A DNA stretch of 32,022 nt from Acidobacteriota bacterium (GTDB taxonomy: Bacteria; Acidobacteriota; CAIWXX01). Positions 22,644-32,022 of this stretch are shown piece after piece. The translations under genes were made by a program, and so were the position numbers. The stretch lies in the NCBI GenBank assembly GCA_016191015.1, contig JACPPM010000135.1:1-32022 (forward strand), in the 5' to 3' direction. Position 1 is the stretch's first letter, and the number at the start of each line of letters is the position of its first letter. The notes below the pieces were generated by a model. That model was not told the origin of the DNA and made no database searches. It worked only from the letters and a program-made list of their open reading frames with translations.

Positions 22644-24245
22644 CTACCGACCTCGGCCGGTCGTCAGCGGAACGCCAATGACGTCACCGGACACGACCAT
22701 CTCGACGCGCCGGTTCATCCGTCGGCCCGCCGAGGTGGCATTCGATTCGATCGGCTCCTCCTCACCGAATCCGCGCGAGGAGATACGATCCATCGGGATG
22801 CCCTGCATTTCCAGGTACTCCGCGACGTTGGATGCTCGGTCCTCGGAGAGTGTTTGGTTGAAGAACGCCGTCCCGGTGCTGTCGGCATGCCCTTCGCAGA
22901 CGATCGAAAGGCCCGGATAGTTCAGGACGATCCCCGCAAAGCGTGCGAGCTTCTCGCGCGCCTCCGGCCGTAAACTGGATCTGCCGGTATCGAACAACAC
23001 ATCCCCGATGTTCACGATCAGACCGCGGGCGGTGTCGCGCGTCTCCAGGATCTCGTTGAACTGGGCAAGGAGTTTGGAGCGGAGCGCCGCCCTGTCCGCT
23101 TCGGCTTGCAAGCGCGCCTGTTCGGCGACGAGCTTCGCCCTCTCCGCCGCCTCTCGCTCGCCACGCTCCCTCTCCGCCACGAGCTCAGCCTGCCTCTGCG
23201 AAGCCTCGGCCGCCGCTCGCTCGGAGCGTTCCCTTTCGGCAACGAGCTCAGCCTGCCTCTGCGAGGCCTCTGCGGCGACTCGCTGCTGTTCCGCATTCAG
23301 CCTACGCTGCTCAGCCACGGCCTTCTGCCGCTCAGCTTCGGCCTTCTGCTGTTCGGCAGCCGCTCGCTTCTGTGCCTCAGCGTCGATCGCCGCCTGCTTC
23401 GCCGTCTGTTCGATCTCGGCCTGACGACGCTGAACCGCGATCATTCGGCTCTCCTCGGCGGTCTGCACGGCGCTACGAGCTTGAGTGACCACGGTCTTCT
23501 TTGTCAGGTCCAGCTGGTACGAATCCTCGGCCTGTTGGAGCTGTTGTGCAGCCTTGACGAATGTGTCCGACGCGTATTTCTCGGCGTCGGCCAGATCGGC
23601 TATCTGCACGGCATTGCGCGCCTGCCTCAGGTCGAGTGGATCCCTCGGGTTCCCGCCGGGGCCGGTGGCCCCTGGAGCGTTTGCCGCCGCGTAAACGCCG
23701 CGTGGCATCAGCTCGTATTGGACGTTGACCGAGGTGGCTTTCCCCTTGGTATCCTCTTGCAGGACGTTCTCTACGACGACGACATCGCTTGGGAGCATGA
23801 CCGCGTAGTACGGCTCAGCGGTCACGTACAGCCCGAATGACTGCATCTCAACGGAGCACTCGACCTTCGTCTCCTCTCCATCGATGCGCAGCTCACCCAG
23901 GTTCTTCGGCTGCCCCTGAGGCGATACCGCCCAGAGAACGTACGTGAGATACTCCGGTCCCAGCAGGTAGGGCTGACCGAGTCCTTTCAGCTCGACTTTG
24001 ACCTGAGCCGGTCCACGGGATTTCATCTTGATCTCAGCCTCGCCGCGTGCACGGGGCATCAGAGGCGTTCCGACCATATCGACCTTCGTGCCCGTATCGG
24101 ACAGGAAGCTGATCGCAACGGCGCTGCGGGATGTCAATGACATCACCTTCCGGCCTTCCGCCGGCTGTGCCTCCGTTGCGACTGGTGCGACCAATCCCGA
24201 CACGAACAAGACGAGAAGTGACATGCTCAATATTGTTTTTCTCAT
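22644..24245 (-). CDS. OmpA-family protein with coiled-coil middle
   Basis: The 533-residue protein has a signal peptide (about 1-26), an N-terminal beta-rich domain (to about 190), a long Ala/Glu/Arg/Gln-rich coiled coil (about 225-400) and a C-terminal OmpA domain with VNIGDVLFDTGRSSLRPEAR, GHADSTG and LSEDRASNVAEYL, the usual peptidoglycan-binding layout. It probably ties an envelope structure to the cell wall. The coiled coil contains an exact 63-base duplication. The ATG at 24245 is chosen over GTG at 24248 because AGGAGG is five bases before it. Confidence 0.88.
   Translation of the reverse strand: MRKTILSMSLLVLFVSGLVAPVATEAQPAEGRKVMSLTSRSAVAISFLSDTGTKVDMVGTPLMPRARGEAEIKMKSRGPAQVKVELKGLGQPYLLGPEYLTYVLWAVSPQGQPKNLGELRIDGEETKVECSVEMQSFGLYVTAEPYYAVMLPSDVVVVENVLQEDTKGKATSVNVQYELMPRGVYAAANAPGATGPGGNPRDPLDLRQARNAVQIADLADAEKYASDTFVKAAQQLQQAEDSYQLDLTKKTVVTQARSAVQTAEESRMIAVQRRQAEIEQTAKQAAIDAEAQKRAAAEQQKAEAERQKAVAEQRRLNAEQQRVAAEASQRQAELVAERERSERAAAEASQRQAELVAERERGEREAAERAKLVAEQARLQAEADRAALRSKLLAQFNEILETRDTARGLIVNIGDVLFDTGRSSLRPEAREKLARFAGIVLNYPGLSIVCEGHADSTGTAFFNQTLSEDRASNVAEYLEMQGIPMDRISSRGFGEEEPIESNATSAGRRMNRRVEMVVSGDVIGVPLTTGRGR
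23154..23279 (-). repeat. 63-bp tandem duplication inside the OmpA-family gene
   Basis: The segment ACGAGCTCAGCCTGCCTCTG occurs twice, 63 bases apart (from 23179 and 23242). It encodes two consecutive 21-residue units, AAEASQRQAELVAERER plus four residues. This lengthens the coiled coil by whole heptads (21 = 3 x 7), keeping the register. Confidence 0.8.
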
Positions 24246-24250
24246 CACAT

Positions 24251-24268
24251 CCTCCTTTGATGAGGAGG
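24251..24268 (-). promoter_or_regulatory. Hairpin hiding the OmpA-family ribosome-binding site
   Basis: On the minus strand the leader reads CCTCCTCATCAAAGGAGG: CCTCCT pairs perfectly with the Shine-Dalgarno AGGAGG around a six-base loop, five bases before the ATG at 24245. The pairing would block ribosome binding until opened. Confidence 0.55.
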
Positions 24269-24300
24269 ATCGTCAGCGCCTCCGCGCGACGACCCCGAAT

Positions 24301-24331
24301 GTGCCACCCGGCCCAACGAGGCCGGGCGCAC
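24301..24331 (-). other. GC-rich hairpin in the OmpA-family leader region
   Basis: GTGCCACCCGGCC (24301-24313) pairs with GGCCGGGCGCAC (24320-24331) with one bulge around a six-base loop. It is about 55 bases upstream of the OmpA-family start. There is no T-run; its role is unknown. Confidence 0.5.
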
Positions 24332-24493
24332 TTCCTACTCCCCTCCGAACATAGGTCCTCCCCCAGCGCCCAGTAGTGATCGGGAACACACGGCAATCAA
24401 ACCGACTTCGGGAACGGTTTGTCGTAGCTCGACACGGTGCGTCCCCTGCGTCGATCGGGAGATCCGAGGGCTCGCGTCCGCCGAGGCGGTATA

Positions 24494-26059
24494 ATGAGCC
24501 TGATGCGTGAGATGTCCCGCTGGTGGCCGATCGTCACCATCGGCCTCATCGTGGGATTCCCGGTGGCCTGTGCGAGGGTCTCGGAGAGATCGGGTGGGGA
24601 GCCCCCTCTGGCGCTGCGCATCGCCGTGGAATCCGATGTGCACGGGTTCGATCCCCATCTGGAAAACGAAGTCGGCACCCTCTCGGTCCTCGACAACATC
24701 TTCGAGCCGCTTGTGCGCCCGGATCAACAGATGAGGGTCCAGCCGTGCCTGGCGACGAACTGGGAGACGCCGAATGAGTTGACCTGGCGAGCGCACCTGC
24801 GCGAAGGGGTGAGATTCCACGATGGGGTTGAGATGACCAGCGAGGACGTCAAGTATTCCTACGACAGGATACTTCAATCTCCGGAGACCACGTACAGGGC
24901 TCTCGCGAGCAGCATGGTGGGGATCGATGTGATCGACCGCTACACGATCGATCTGAAGCTCCGGGACCCGTATAACGTGGTCGTCGATCTGGGGGGAGTT
25001 CCGATTCTTCCGTCCGCCTACATACGGAATCATGGCCTCGCGGGGTTCAGCGAACATCCGATCGGCACCGGGCCCTACATGCTTTCGGGGTGGGATCGTG
25101 GGCGGGAGATCAGGCTCACGGCATTCGCCGACTACTGGCGCCGCCTCGCAGCCTACGAGCAGGTCGTATTCTCCGTCATCCCCCGCTCCGAGTATCGCCT
25201 GCGGGCGATCGAGCACGGGATCGTGGACATCGCGTATCGGATCCCGTCGAAGCCCGCGCCCGACAACGGCTACAGGCTGCATGTTCAGCCATCACCGACC
25301 GTGTACTACCTGGCCTTCGACGTGTCGCACGATCGTTCGCCCTATGTCGATACGCCGACGAATCCATTCAGAGATCCCGGGGTGCGGCGCGCTTTTCAGC
25401 TGGCTGTGAATGTCGAGAATCTGGTGGATCGCGTGCTGGCGGGCAGGGCCGTGCGGGCGAGCCAGTTGGTGGCGCCGGGAGTTTTTGGCTACAACCCGGC
25501 AATCACACCTCCCGAGCCGGACCGGGGAACGGCACGGGGGCTTCTCAGGCGGGCGGGATTCCCCAACGGGTTTACTGCCACCCTCGACATCATCGACAGC
25601 CGCGCCGCCGTGGGCGAGTTTCTGAAGTCTGAGCTTGAAACTATCGGCGTGCGGCTTAGCCTTAATCTGATCTCGCGAGATGCCTTCTACAAGAAGATCT
25701 ATGCGGATCACGACAGTTCGCTCTACCTGGTAGGCTGGTCATGCAGCAGCGGGGATGCGAACTCGCTATTCCAATACGGCTTGCACACTCTGGACGTGTC
25801 GAGGCGCCTCGGCCTGCAAAACGTGACCGGCTATTCCAACTCGCGGCTCGACCAGATGATTGAAGTGACATCCCGGATCGCCGAGCCGGTGGAGCGACTG
25901 GAGATGCTGCAACAGACGATGGACCTCGCAATGTCGGACCTCCCCTGGCTACCGCTGTGGGTTGGCCAGAGCGTTTACGGAATCCGTTCGTCGGTCCTCT
26001 ACACTCCACGGCTGGACGATCACATCGACGCGTTCGATGCACGGCCCCGCGGAGACTAG
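24494..26059 (+). CDS. Solute-binding lipoprotein of a peptide/nickel ABC transporter (family 5)
   Basis: The 521-residue product has a lipoprotein signal with lipobox PVAC (C near 24). The family-5 binding-protein fold follows: D-V-H-G-F-D-P-H-L near 50, NIFEPLVR, W-R-A-H-L-R-E-G-V-R-F-H-D-G and S-E-D-V-K-Y-S-Y-D-R-I. It would capture oligopeptides or a similar solute outside the inner membrane. The ATG at 24494 follows GAGG; upstream in-frame sequence is unlike a signal peptide. No permease or ATPase gene is adjacent. Confidence 0.9.
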   Translation: MSLMREMSRWWPIVTIGLIVGFPVACARVSERSGGEPPLALRIAVESDVHGFDPHLENEVGTLSVLDNIFEPLVRPDQQMRVQPCLATNWETPNELTWRAHLREGVRFHDGVEMTSEDVKYSYDRILQSPETTYRALASSMVGIDVIDRYTIDLKLRDPYNVVVDLGGVPILPSAYIRNHGLAGFSEHPIGTGPYMLSGWDRGREIRLTAFADYWRRLAAYEQVVFSVIPRSEYRLRAIEHGIVDIAYRIPSKPAPDNGYRLHVQPSPTVYYLAFDVSHDRSPYVDTPTNPFRDPGVRRAFQLAVNVENLVDRVLAGRAVRASQLVAPGVFGYNPAITPPEPDRGTARGLLRRAGFPNGFTATLDIIDSRAAVGEFLKSELETIGVRLSLNLISRDAFYKKIYADHDSSLYLVGWSCSSGDANSLFQYGLHTLDVSRRLGLQNVTGYSNSRLDQMIEVTSRIAEPVERLEMLQQTMDLAMSDLPWLPLWVGQSVYGIRSSVLYTPRLDDHIDAFDARPRGD

Positions 26060-26074
26060 CTTTGGGTCCGACTG

Positions 26075-27601
26075 TCAGCTCCAGAATCCATGCAATCGTG
26101 AACCGGCGATCTGGCAGAAGCGAAGTGCTGGGTGCTGAGTGCTGGATGGGGATCTGGAGGCCCGATAGCACTCAGCATCGGGGCGATCGAGCCCGCCCTG
26201 CCGCACTCGGACTGACGTCAACTGTCCCTGATCGTCCAGTGCACTCCACGAGTCGTACGTGAACTTCTTCGACTTCGAGGTCCCGCCGCCACATGGATTA
26301 TAGACAGTGATCTTTGCCTTGCCCGGCTTCGCGAAGTAGCTGGCGGGTACGATCGCTGTGAGCTTCTTCGAGCTCTTGTAGGTCGTCTTCAGAGCGATTC
26401 CCTTCCATTTCACCACGGAGTACTTGATGAAACTCTCACCCGCCACCGTCAGCTTGTAGTCCTTTGACTGGCCGGCGATATGTGCCGACGAGGGCTTGAG
26501 GCTGGTGAGGGTCGGCTTGGCTGCTGATTTCCTCTGGGCGAGGACAGCGGCCACGATCTGATCGGCATAGGCCCTTCTGTTCGTGGCATACTCGCTATTG
26601 TCTCCGATGGCTTTCTCGTAATCCCAATTGTGCACGAAGTTGATCAATGCCGTTCTCAACGTGGGCTTCCCATCCATCTTGTCGAGTGTCGCGCCGAGGT
26701 CGATCGGCAGGTACCTGCCCTCCTTCTGCACGGCTCGATCAATGAGCTCATCGTAGGTGGCGAGCACCCCATCGTCCGCGCGGCCGGTGCCTCCGCCGCT
26801 CCCGAACTCCTGCCCGTGAACGTCGCTGTTCTTCGGATTCGTGGGCACGTAGTAGCAGGCACCGACCGTCGACGGGAGGATCGTGTGAGTTCCCCAGAGG
26901 TAGGGTTGGTTGAGGGCGTCGAGGGCTGCCAGGCAATCGCCATGGCTGTATGAATCCCCGAGACTGTGGAGAAACGTGCCGAAGGCCGCCAGCGATCCGG
27001 CGGCGACGCCAGTGTCGATCTCCTCCCACTGAGTGATTCGACAATCCGCGTTCAGAACATTGTCCGCCGGATCCCCCCAGGCGTACGCGGCATAACCGAA
27101 TAGGTTCGGCGTCCTCCCCCATGCCCAGTCATGCAGCGCGCCAAGTTCCTCCGGCGTGTCGTGCGGAAAGTGGAAGAAGGGCGAATAGGGTCCGAACCGC
27201 GAGGTCGTGCAGCCACTGTCATAGGTCATGGGCCAGACGACCGTGCCCGCACCGGCTCCGCCCGGGCACGAAGCGGCCGGTGTCGGACCCGGCTTCACCG
27301 ATCCGAGGCAGTTCGTATATGTCACGCTGCCTCCCGGACCCAACTTCTCCGAATCGACCAGCTGATCCCAGAGAGCGATCAAGGCCGCATCCGCGTCGCT
27401 GAAGCCGGCAGCAAGCGCCATGGCATAGGTGAGATCGGCGTGAATCGAGCTCACCGCATCGTCGGTGACCTCTCCCGTCGCCGGATCCCGGAAAAACAGC
27501 GACTCCTCTGCATAGCTCCGCACCTCTCGCGGACCAGCCACCAGCCACGCTGCGATGCAGAACCCGACACGGATGATGCTCGGCAGATCAGCCGTCCTCA
27601 T
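26075..27601 (-). CDS. Secreted phospholipase C-like protein with IPT/TIG-like domain
   Basis: The 508-residue product has a signal peptide (about 1-29). A helical domain contains HxxxDxxxH-type motifs, notably FLHSLGDSYSHGDC (about 205-220) and H-D-W near 140-150, as in zinc-dependent phospholipase C / S1-P1 nuclease-like proteins. An Ig-like IPT/TIG domain (about 375-460, starting KPTLTSLKPSSA) follows. The last 45 or so residues look unlike the rest and are encoded over an inverted repeat at 26133-26177. The ATG at 27601 follows GGAGGGG; the open frame extends 48 codons upstream without support. Activity is not proven by motif alone. Confidence 0.68.
   Translation of the reverse strand: MRTADLPSIIRVGFCIAAWLVAGPREVRSYAEESLFFRDPATGEVTDDAVSSIHADLTYAMALAAGFSDADAALIALWDQLVDSEKLGPGGSVTYTNCLGSVKPGPTPAASCPGGAGAGTVVWPMTYDSGCTTSRFGPYSPFFHFPHDTPEELGALHDWAWGRTPNLFGYAAYAWGDPADNVLNADCRITQWEEIDTGVAAGSLAAFGTFLHSLGDSYSHGDCLAALDALNQPYLWGTHTILPSTVGACYYVPTNPKNSDVHGQEFGSGGGTGRADDGVLATYDELIDRAVQKEGRYLPIDLGATLDKMDGKPTLRTALINFVHNWDYEKAIGDNSEYATNRRAYADQIVAAVLAQRKSAAKPTLTSLKPSSAHIAGQSKDYKLTVAGESFIKYSVVKWKGIALKTTYKSSKKLTAIVPASYFAKPGKAKITVYNPCGGGTSKSKKFTYDSWSALDDQGQLTSVRVRQGGLDRPDAECYRASRSPSSTQHPALRFCQIAGSRLHGFWS
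26133..26177. repeat. Inverted repeat TGCTGAGTGCT between convergent genes
   Basis: TGCTGAGTGCT (26133-26143) and AGCACTCAGCA (26167-26177) are perfect inverse copies, and a further related GTGCTGG lies just before. It has the look of an intergenic repeat or terminator, yet it falls inside the C-terminal codons of the phospholipase C-like gene. Confidence 0.65.
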
Positions 27602-27918
27602 ATGATCCCCTCCCCGTTCCTGCCGGTTCGCCGGCACGTTTCTCAGTGTACTCAACCCAGCGTCGTCCGTGCGATCGTCTCCGAGAGGTGTCGTCTTTCG
27701 GGTAGTTCTCACAATGACAATGAATCTCGCGCCACTATGCCACACCGATGCGCCGAGGGCAATTCGGGTCCCGGACTCCGATTACGAGCGTGAGGAGGGC
27801 AGATTCCGGGTTTGCATCTCCCGCCTCCCTCTGTAGAATGGAATTAGCGACCCGGGCATCAGCGGTGTCGCCGGGCCAGACGAGTCGCGCAGGTTCAGCC
27901 CCTGCCAAGGAAGGACCA
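27602..27918. other. Divergent intergenic region
   Basis: This 317-base gap separates the minus-strand phospholipase C-like gene from the plus-strand BNR-repeat gene. It contains the plus-strand promoter at 27811-27839 and the small palindrome GCCGGTTCGCCGGC near 27621-27634. The minus-strand promoter was not identified. No additional gene is supported. Confidence 0.5.
27811..27839 (+). promoter_or_regulatory. Candidate promoter of the BNR-repeat gene
   Basis: TTTGCA (27811-27816) and TAGAAT (27834-27839) are 17 bases apart, about 80 bases before the ATG at 27919. The -10 box is good, the -35 box moderate. Confidence 0.45.
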
Positions 27919-30483
27919 ATGAGAACCCTCTCGGGCGTATTGGCCGGAGTCGCCGTTGCACTGGTGACCCTGGGTCAGGTATTCGACACGCCGCGCGCGG
28001 ATTCCGGGATACCGGCACCGGACACCAACGATGGGGCCAAAGCCGGCGACGGCGAGTGGCAACCGATCAACAGCGGTCTCGACAATGCGGATGTGTACGC
28101 GCTCGCGGTTGATCCCAAGTCGCCGTCCACAGTGTACGCGGGTACGAGCGGGGGTGGGGTCTTCAAGACGAGCGATGGCGCTCTTCACTGGAGATCGGTC
28201 AATATCGGCCTGGAGGTCAGGGAAATCGCGGCGCTCGCTGTGGATCCCGCCAACACACTCGTCGTCTATTGCGGAACCGGAGGCGGTGGCGTGTACCGCA
28301 GTGACGACGGGGGCGAGGGTTGGGCCGAGTCGAATCGAGGGTTAGCAGAAGCGTACGTCTATGCGCTGGCCGTCGATCCGGCCAACTCATCGGTCGTATA
28401 TGCCGGGACGTATTCACAAGGAGTATTCAAGAGTACCAACGGTGGCAAGCAGTGGAAACGGGCGGACGCCGGCCTGACCACCAGGGACGTCAGATCGCTC
28501 GCGATTGATCCGCTGAACGCCAGCACCATCTACGCCGGCACGAATGAAGGCGGGGTCTTCAAGAGCACGAATGGCGGGCAGTCCTGGACGCCCTCGAGCA
28601 CCGGCCTCGGCGATCTCTACGTCGCCGGGTTGGCGGTCAATCCAGTGAGCTCCGGCACGATATTCGCCGGCACCGCGATCGGCGTCTACAGGAGTACCAA
28701 CGGCGGGGCCTCGTGGGCGGCGGTCAGGAATGGCATGCCAGAGACCTACATCACGAGTCTCGTGATAGACCCTGCCAACCCGTCTACGGTCTATGCCGGG
28801 GCCGGTGGCGGGGTGTACAAGAGCACGAACGGCGGCGGGAGCTGGAAAGATGTCGGGCGTGGAAGCAGGATCCTCGACGTCAATGTCATCGTCATCGATC
28901 CGAAGACGCCCTCGACGGCATATCTCGGAACGTATCAGGGATCCGGGCTTTTCAAGACGACGACCGGCGGGGGACGGTGGCGCGCGGCGGTATCAGGATT
29001 GTCGAGCGGAAACATCAGAGGGATCGCCATCGATCCGGTCGACCCGGCCGGTATCTACGTGGCGACTTCGGGGGGAGTTTTTCGGACGGCTGATTCCGGA
29101 GCGAGCTGGGCAGCCACAAACCTGGGATTGCGCTCGTTGGACATCGGAGACGTCGTGGTCGACCCGATGAAGACATCCGTCATCTATGCGGGGACCAACG
29201 GGGGCGGTGTCCACAAGAGCGTGAACCGCGGTGGGAAGTGGAAGGCGATTAATCGGGGATTCGACAACGGATATATCTATCCGTTGGCCGTGGATCCGGT
29301 GGCGCCGAGCAGGCTTTATGCCGGAACCTACGACGGTCTCTTCAGAAGCACTAATGGCGGAGCGACCTGGAGTCGGGCCCAGACCGGGCTGCCCGAGGAC
29401 TCCGTGCTGGCGCTGGCGATCGACCCCGCGGCTCCGACCACGCTCTATGTGGGTCTCTACCAGGGCGGCCTGTTCAAGAGTGTCGATGGAGGCGATACCT
29501 GGACCGCGGCCAACCACGGACTGGAAAGCAACTACGTGCGGGACATTGCCATCGATCCGGTGGCACCGGCGAACGTTTATGCAGCCACAGATGACATGGG
29601 GGTTTTCAAAAGCACCGACGGTGGGGCGAATTGGGTCGCGATCAACACCGGCTTGCCCCTGCCCTCCGTCTACTCGCTGGTCGTCGACCCGCGCAATCCC
29701 GCGACGACCTATGCTGGAGTCGACAATGGCGTCTATCGCAGCACCAACGGTGGCGCTTCGTGGAAGCTGATGAACCGGGGCCTCGAGTACGACCGCGTCC
29801 TCGCCCTGGCCGTCGATGCGGCATCACCCGCGAACGTCTATGCTGCGACGAGAGGTCGCGGACTATTTCGGTGGTCGGCGACCTGTGATCTCGGCTGCGA
29901 CGCGATCGTCCCGTCGTCGACGAATATAGGTGCCGCGGTCACCTTCGAAGCGACAATCGAGACGGACTGCGGGGCGCCCGTCTCCTATCTGTGGCGGTTT
30001 GGGGATGGCGCAACATCCGGAAAGAAGACCTCCGTCCACGCGTACTCGAAGGCCGGGACGTTTTCCTGGTCTTTGACTGCGGACACCACGGCAACAGCCG
30101 CTTGCACCAGCTCAGGTCAGATCACGATCACCGTCCAGCCACTTCCAGATCTCACGGGCACATGGACCGACTTCACCACGGACCCCACCACCGGCCAGAT
30201 CATCGCAACGTTTGCCTGCAAGAACATCGCCGTGAACGCCAGCGGGTCACCATTCACAACGCAACTCTATTTCTCACCGACTCCGACAGTCGGTGCGGAT
30301 TCGGTCCTCGTGGAGACCGCCATTGTCCAGGCACTCGGACCCGGTGAGGAATCTGGCAAGATCGTGGCCAAGAGTACACGCGGGTCCCACGCCTACGTGG
30401 TCGCGGTCGTGGATTCCGGCGAGACCACGGCGGAGGGTCAGGAGGACAACAACACCGTCAGCGCACCGATCCCGAACCTGTGA
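27919..30483 (+). CDS. Secreted BNR/WD40-like repeat protein with PKD and CARDB-like domains
   Basis: The 854-residue protein has a signal peptide (about 1-28) and about fourteen repeats of roughly 43 residues with the consensus D-P[25 protein letters not shown], filling about 45-650. These fold as beta-propeller blades of the BNR/sortilin type. A PKD domain (about 660-740, with YLWRFGDG) and a CARDB-like domain (about 741-854, with DLTGTW and E-D-N-N-T-V) follow. It is probably extracellular and involved in binding glycans or proteins; no catalytic residues are recognised. The ATG at 27919 follows AAGGA. Confidence 0.84.
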   Translation: MRTLSGVLAGVAVALVTLGQVFDTPRADSGIPAPDTNDGAKAGDGEWQPINSGLDNADVYALAVDPKSPSTVYAGTSGGGVFKTSDGALHWRSVNIGLEVREIAALAVDPANTLVVYCGTGGGGVYRSDDGGEGWAESNRGLAEAYVYALAVDPANSSVVYAGTYSQGVFKSTNGGKQWKRADAGLTTRDVRSLAIDPLNASTIYAGTNEGGVFKSTNGGQSWTPSSTGLGDLYVAGLAVNPVSSGTIFAGTAIGVYRSTNGGASWAAVRNGMPETYITSLVIDPANPSTVYAGAGGGVYKSTNGGGSWKDVGRGSRILDVNVIVIDPKTPSTAYLGTYQGSGLFKTTTGGGRWRAAVSGLSSGNIRGIAIDPVDPAGIYVATSGGVFRTADSGASWAATNLGLRSLDIGDVVVDPMKTSVIYAGTNGGGVHKSVNRGGKWKAINRGFDNGYIYPLAVDPVAPSRLYAGTYDGLFRSTNGGATWSRAQTGLPEDSVLALAIDPAAPTTLYVGLYQGGLFKSVDGGDTWTAANHGLESNYVRDIAIDPVAPANVYAATDDMGVFKSTDGGANWVAINTGLPLPSVYSLVVDPRNPATTYAGVDNGVYRSTNGGASWKLMNRGLEYDRVLALAVDAASPANVYAATRGRGLFRWSATCDLGCDAIVPSSTNIGAAVTFEATIETDCGAPVSYLWRFGDGATSGKKTSVHAYSKAGTFSWSLTADTTATAACTSSGQITITVQPLPDLTGTWTDFTTDPTTGQIIATFACKNIAVNASGSPFTTQLYFSPTPTVGADSVLVETAIVQALGPGEESGKIVAKSTRGSHAYVVAVVDSGETTAEGQEDNNTVSAPIPNL

Positions 30484-30500
30484 GCGAAGAGGAGAAAAAG

Positions 30501-31481
<981 letters not shown>

Positions 31482-31497
31482 CGGAGGCGAGGCTGAG

Positions 31498-31857
31498 ATG
31501 CCCTTCTGCCCAAAATGCCTCGGCGATTATGTCGTGGGAATCCAAGCCTGTCCGGACTGTGGGCTGGCTCTCGTCGAAACGCCGCCTCTCGATGAACGCG
31601 ATCTCGGAGGTGGCGACGTCGATCTGGTAGAGGTCTTCCACGGCCCCTTCTGGCAGGTCGCACTCGTGCGTGGACTGCTCGACGAACAACAGATCCAGAC
31701 AGTGGTGTACGAAACCGCGCCCCTCAGCGGATTGCTGGGCCAGGTTCAACCACCGTACCAGCGGTTGATGATGAGCCGCGTCGACTACGAAGGTCGTCTC
31801 GAAGACGTGAAGCTGTGCTGCGAGCTCGTGGCGGAAGCGGATGAGCGGTCCCCGTAG
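31498..31857 (+). CDS. Zinc-ribbon plus DUF2007-like protein
   Basis: This 119-residue protein begins with a zinc ribbon (C-P-K-C and C-P-D-C within the first 21 residues). It continues with a DUF2007-type domain: L-V-E-V-F-H-G-P-F-W-Q-V-A-L-V-R-G-L-L-D, then a segment on short- and long-range substitution of a ligand-binding fold. DUF2007 is annotated as a putative signal-transducing domain without proven function. It follows the reductase gene by 16 bases and has GGAGG upstream, so the two may be co-transcribed. Confidence 0.8.
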   Translation: MPFCPKCLGDYVVGIQACPDCGLALVETPPLDERDLGGGDVDLVEVFHGPFWQVALVRGLLDEQQIQTVVYETAPLSGLLGQVQPPYQRLMMSRVDYEGRLEDVKLCCELVAEADERSP

Positions 31858-31878
31858 CTGACAATTTCCGAGTGCAAC

Positions 31879-31906
31879 CATCCTAACGCGGCGGAGCCGC
31901 AACCAA
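31879..31906 (-). repeat. 28-bp short repeat, copy 2
   Basis: This is the inverse complement of 12766-12793 with one mismatch. Within it GCGGC-GGA-GCCGC can fold into a small hairpin. It sits 22 bases after the last gene's stop; the remaining bases to 32022 show AGGAAG-type short repeats and no gene. Confidence 0.7.
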
Positions 31907-32022
31907 ACAGGCAAGACCCATGCACGCTGCAAGACCCTTCCGAGCACCTCTCAGGAAAGCAGGAAGTTAGGAAGGCAGGAAGGGGTCTGTTCGATGCCAC
32001 CCTGAGCTCCGGAGATGACTGC

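Overview
This is a GC-rich bacterial chromosomal window, apparently from a Gram-negative (diderm) organism. It carries ADP-heptose and heptosyltransferase genes, an OmpA-type protein and several secreted proteins. Two-component-propeller and BNR-repeat proteins, tandem DUF507 genes, split heptokinase/adenylyltransferase genes and a CxxC...CxxC tail on a sensor-like protein together suggest Acidobacteriota or a neighbouring lineage. This placement is inferred from gene style only; there is no rRNA, tRNA or ribosomal protein gene to confirm it.

Layout. (1) 1-4500: two radical SAM/SPASM proteins, one on each strand, share an N-terminal Ig-like module. Between them lies a decayed, frameshifted copy of the gmhB 5' half. 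(2) 4800-9257: a tightly overlapping operon, gmhB - heptose-7-P kinase - heptose-1-P adenylyltransferase - GT9 heptosyltransferase - ICMT-like membrane methyltransferase - DUF3108 protein, closed by a hairpin. This is most of an ADP-heptose and heptosyl-transfer pathway; the isomerase GmhA and the epimerase HldD are not here. (3) 9259-9928: two DUF507 genes on the minus strand behind a good sigma70-type promoter. (4) 10051-12167: two translationally coupled glycosyltransferases on the minus strand, one fused to a methyltransferase. (5) 12471-17470: a large propeller sensor-like protein without a kinase domain, then a secreted protein convergent to it. (6) 17653-19944: a VOC protein, then an ECF sigma / anti-sigma / zinc-ribbon membrane protein operon. 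(7) 20011-24268: a flavoprotein fused to a NapH/CcoG-like membrane ferredoxin, and a coiled-coil OmpA protein whose ribosome-binding site can fold into a hairpin. (8) 24494-31857: a lone peptide-type substrate-binding lipoprotein, a secreted phospholipase C-like protein, a BNR-repeat protein, an aldo/keto reductase and a zinc-ribbon protein.

The clearest mobile structure is a non-coding 213-bp MITE, present twice in full (4514-4726, 12240-12452) and once cut by the window edge (1-92). It has 18-bp terminal inverted repeats and 10-bp flanking duplications. Its CAGGG terminus and duplication length fit an ISAs1-type transposase acting in trans. The protein observations most worth following are: the Ig-like module seen three times in two radical SAM proteins; the unusual CX3CX3C cluster motif and N-terminal SPASM-like region of the second of these; the apparently permuted flavoprotein half of the redox fusion; and the propeller protein that ends in a CxxC...CxxC tail instead of a kinase.
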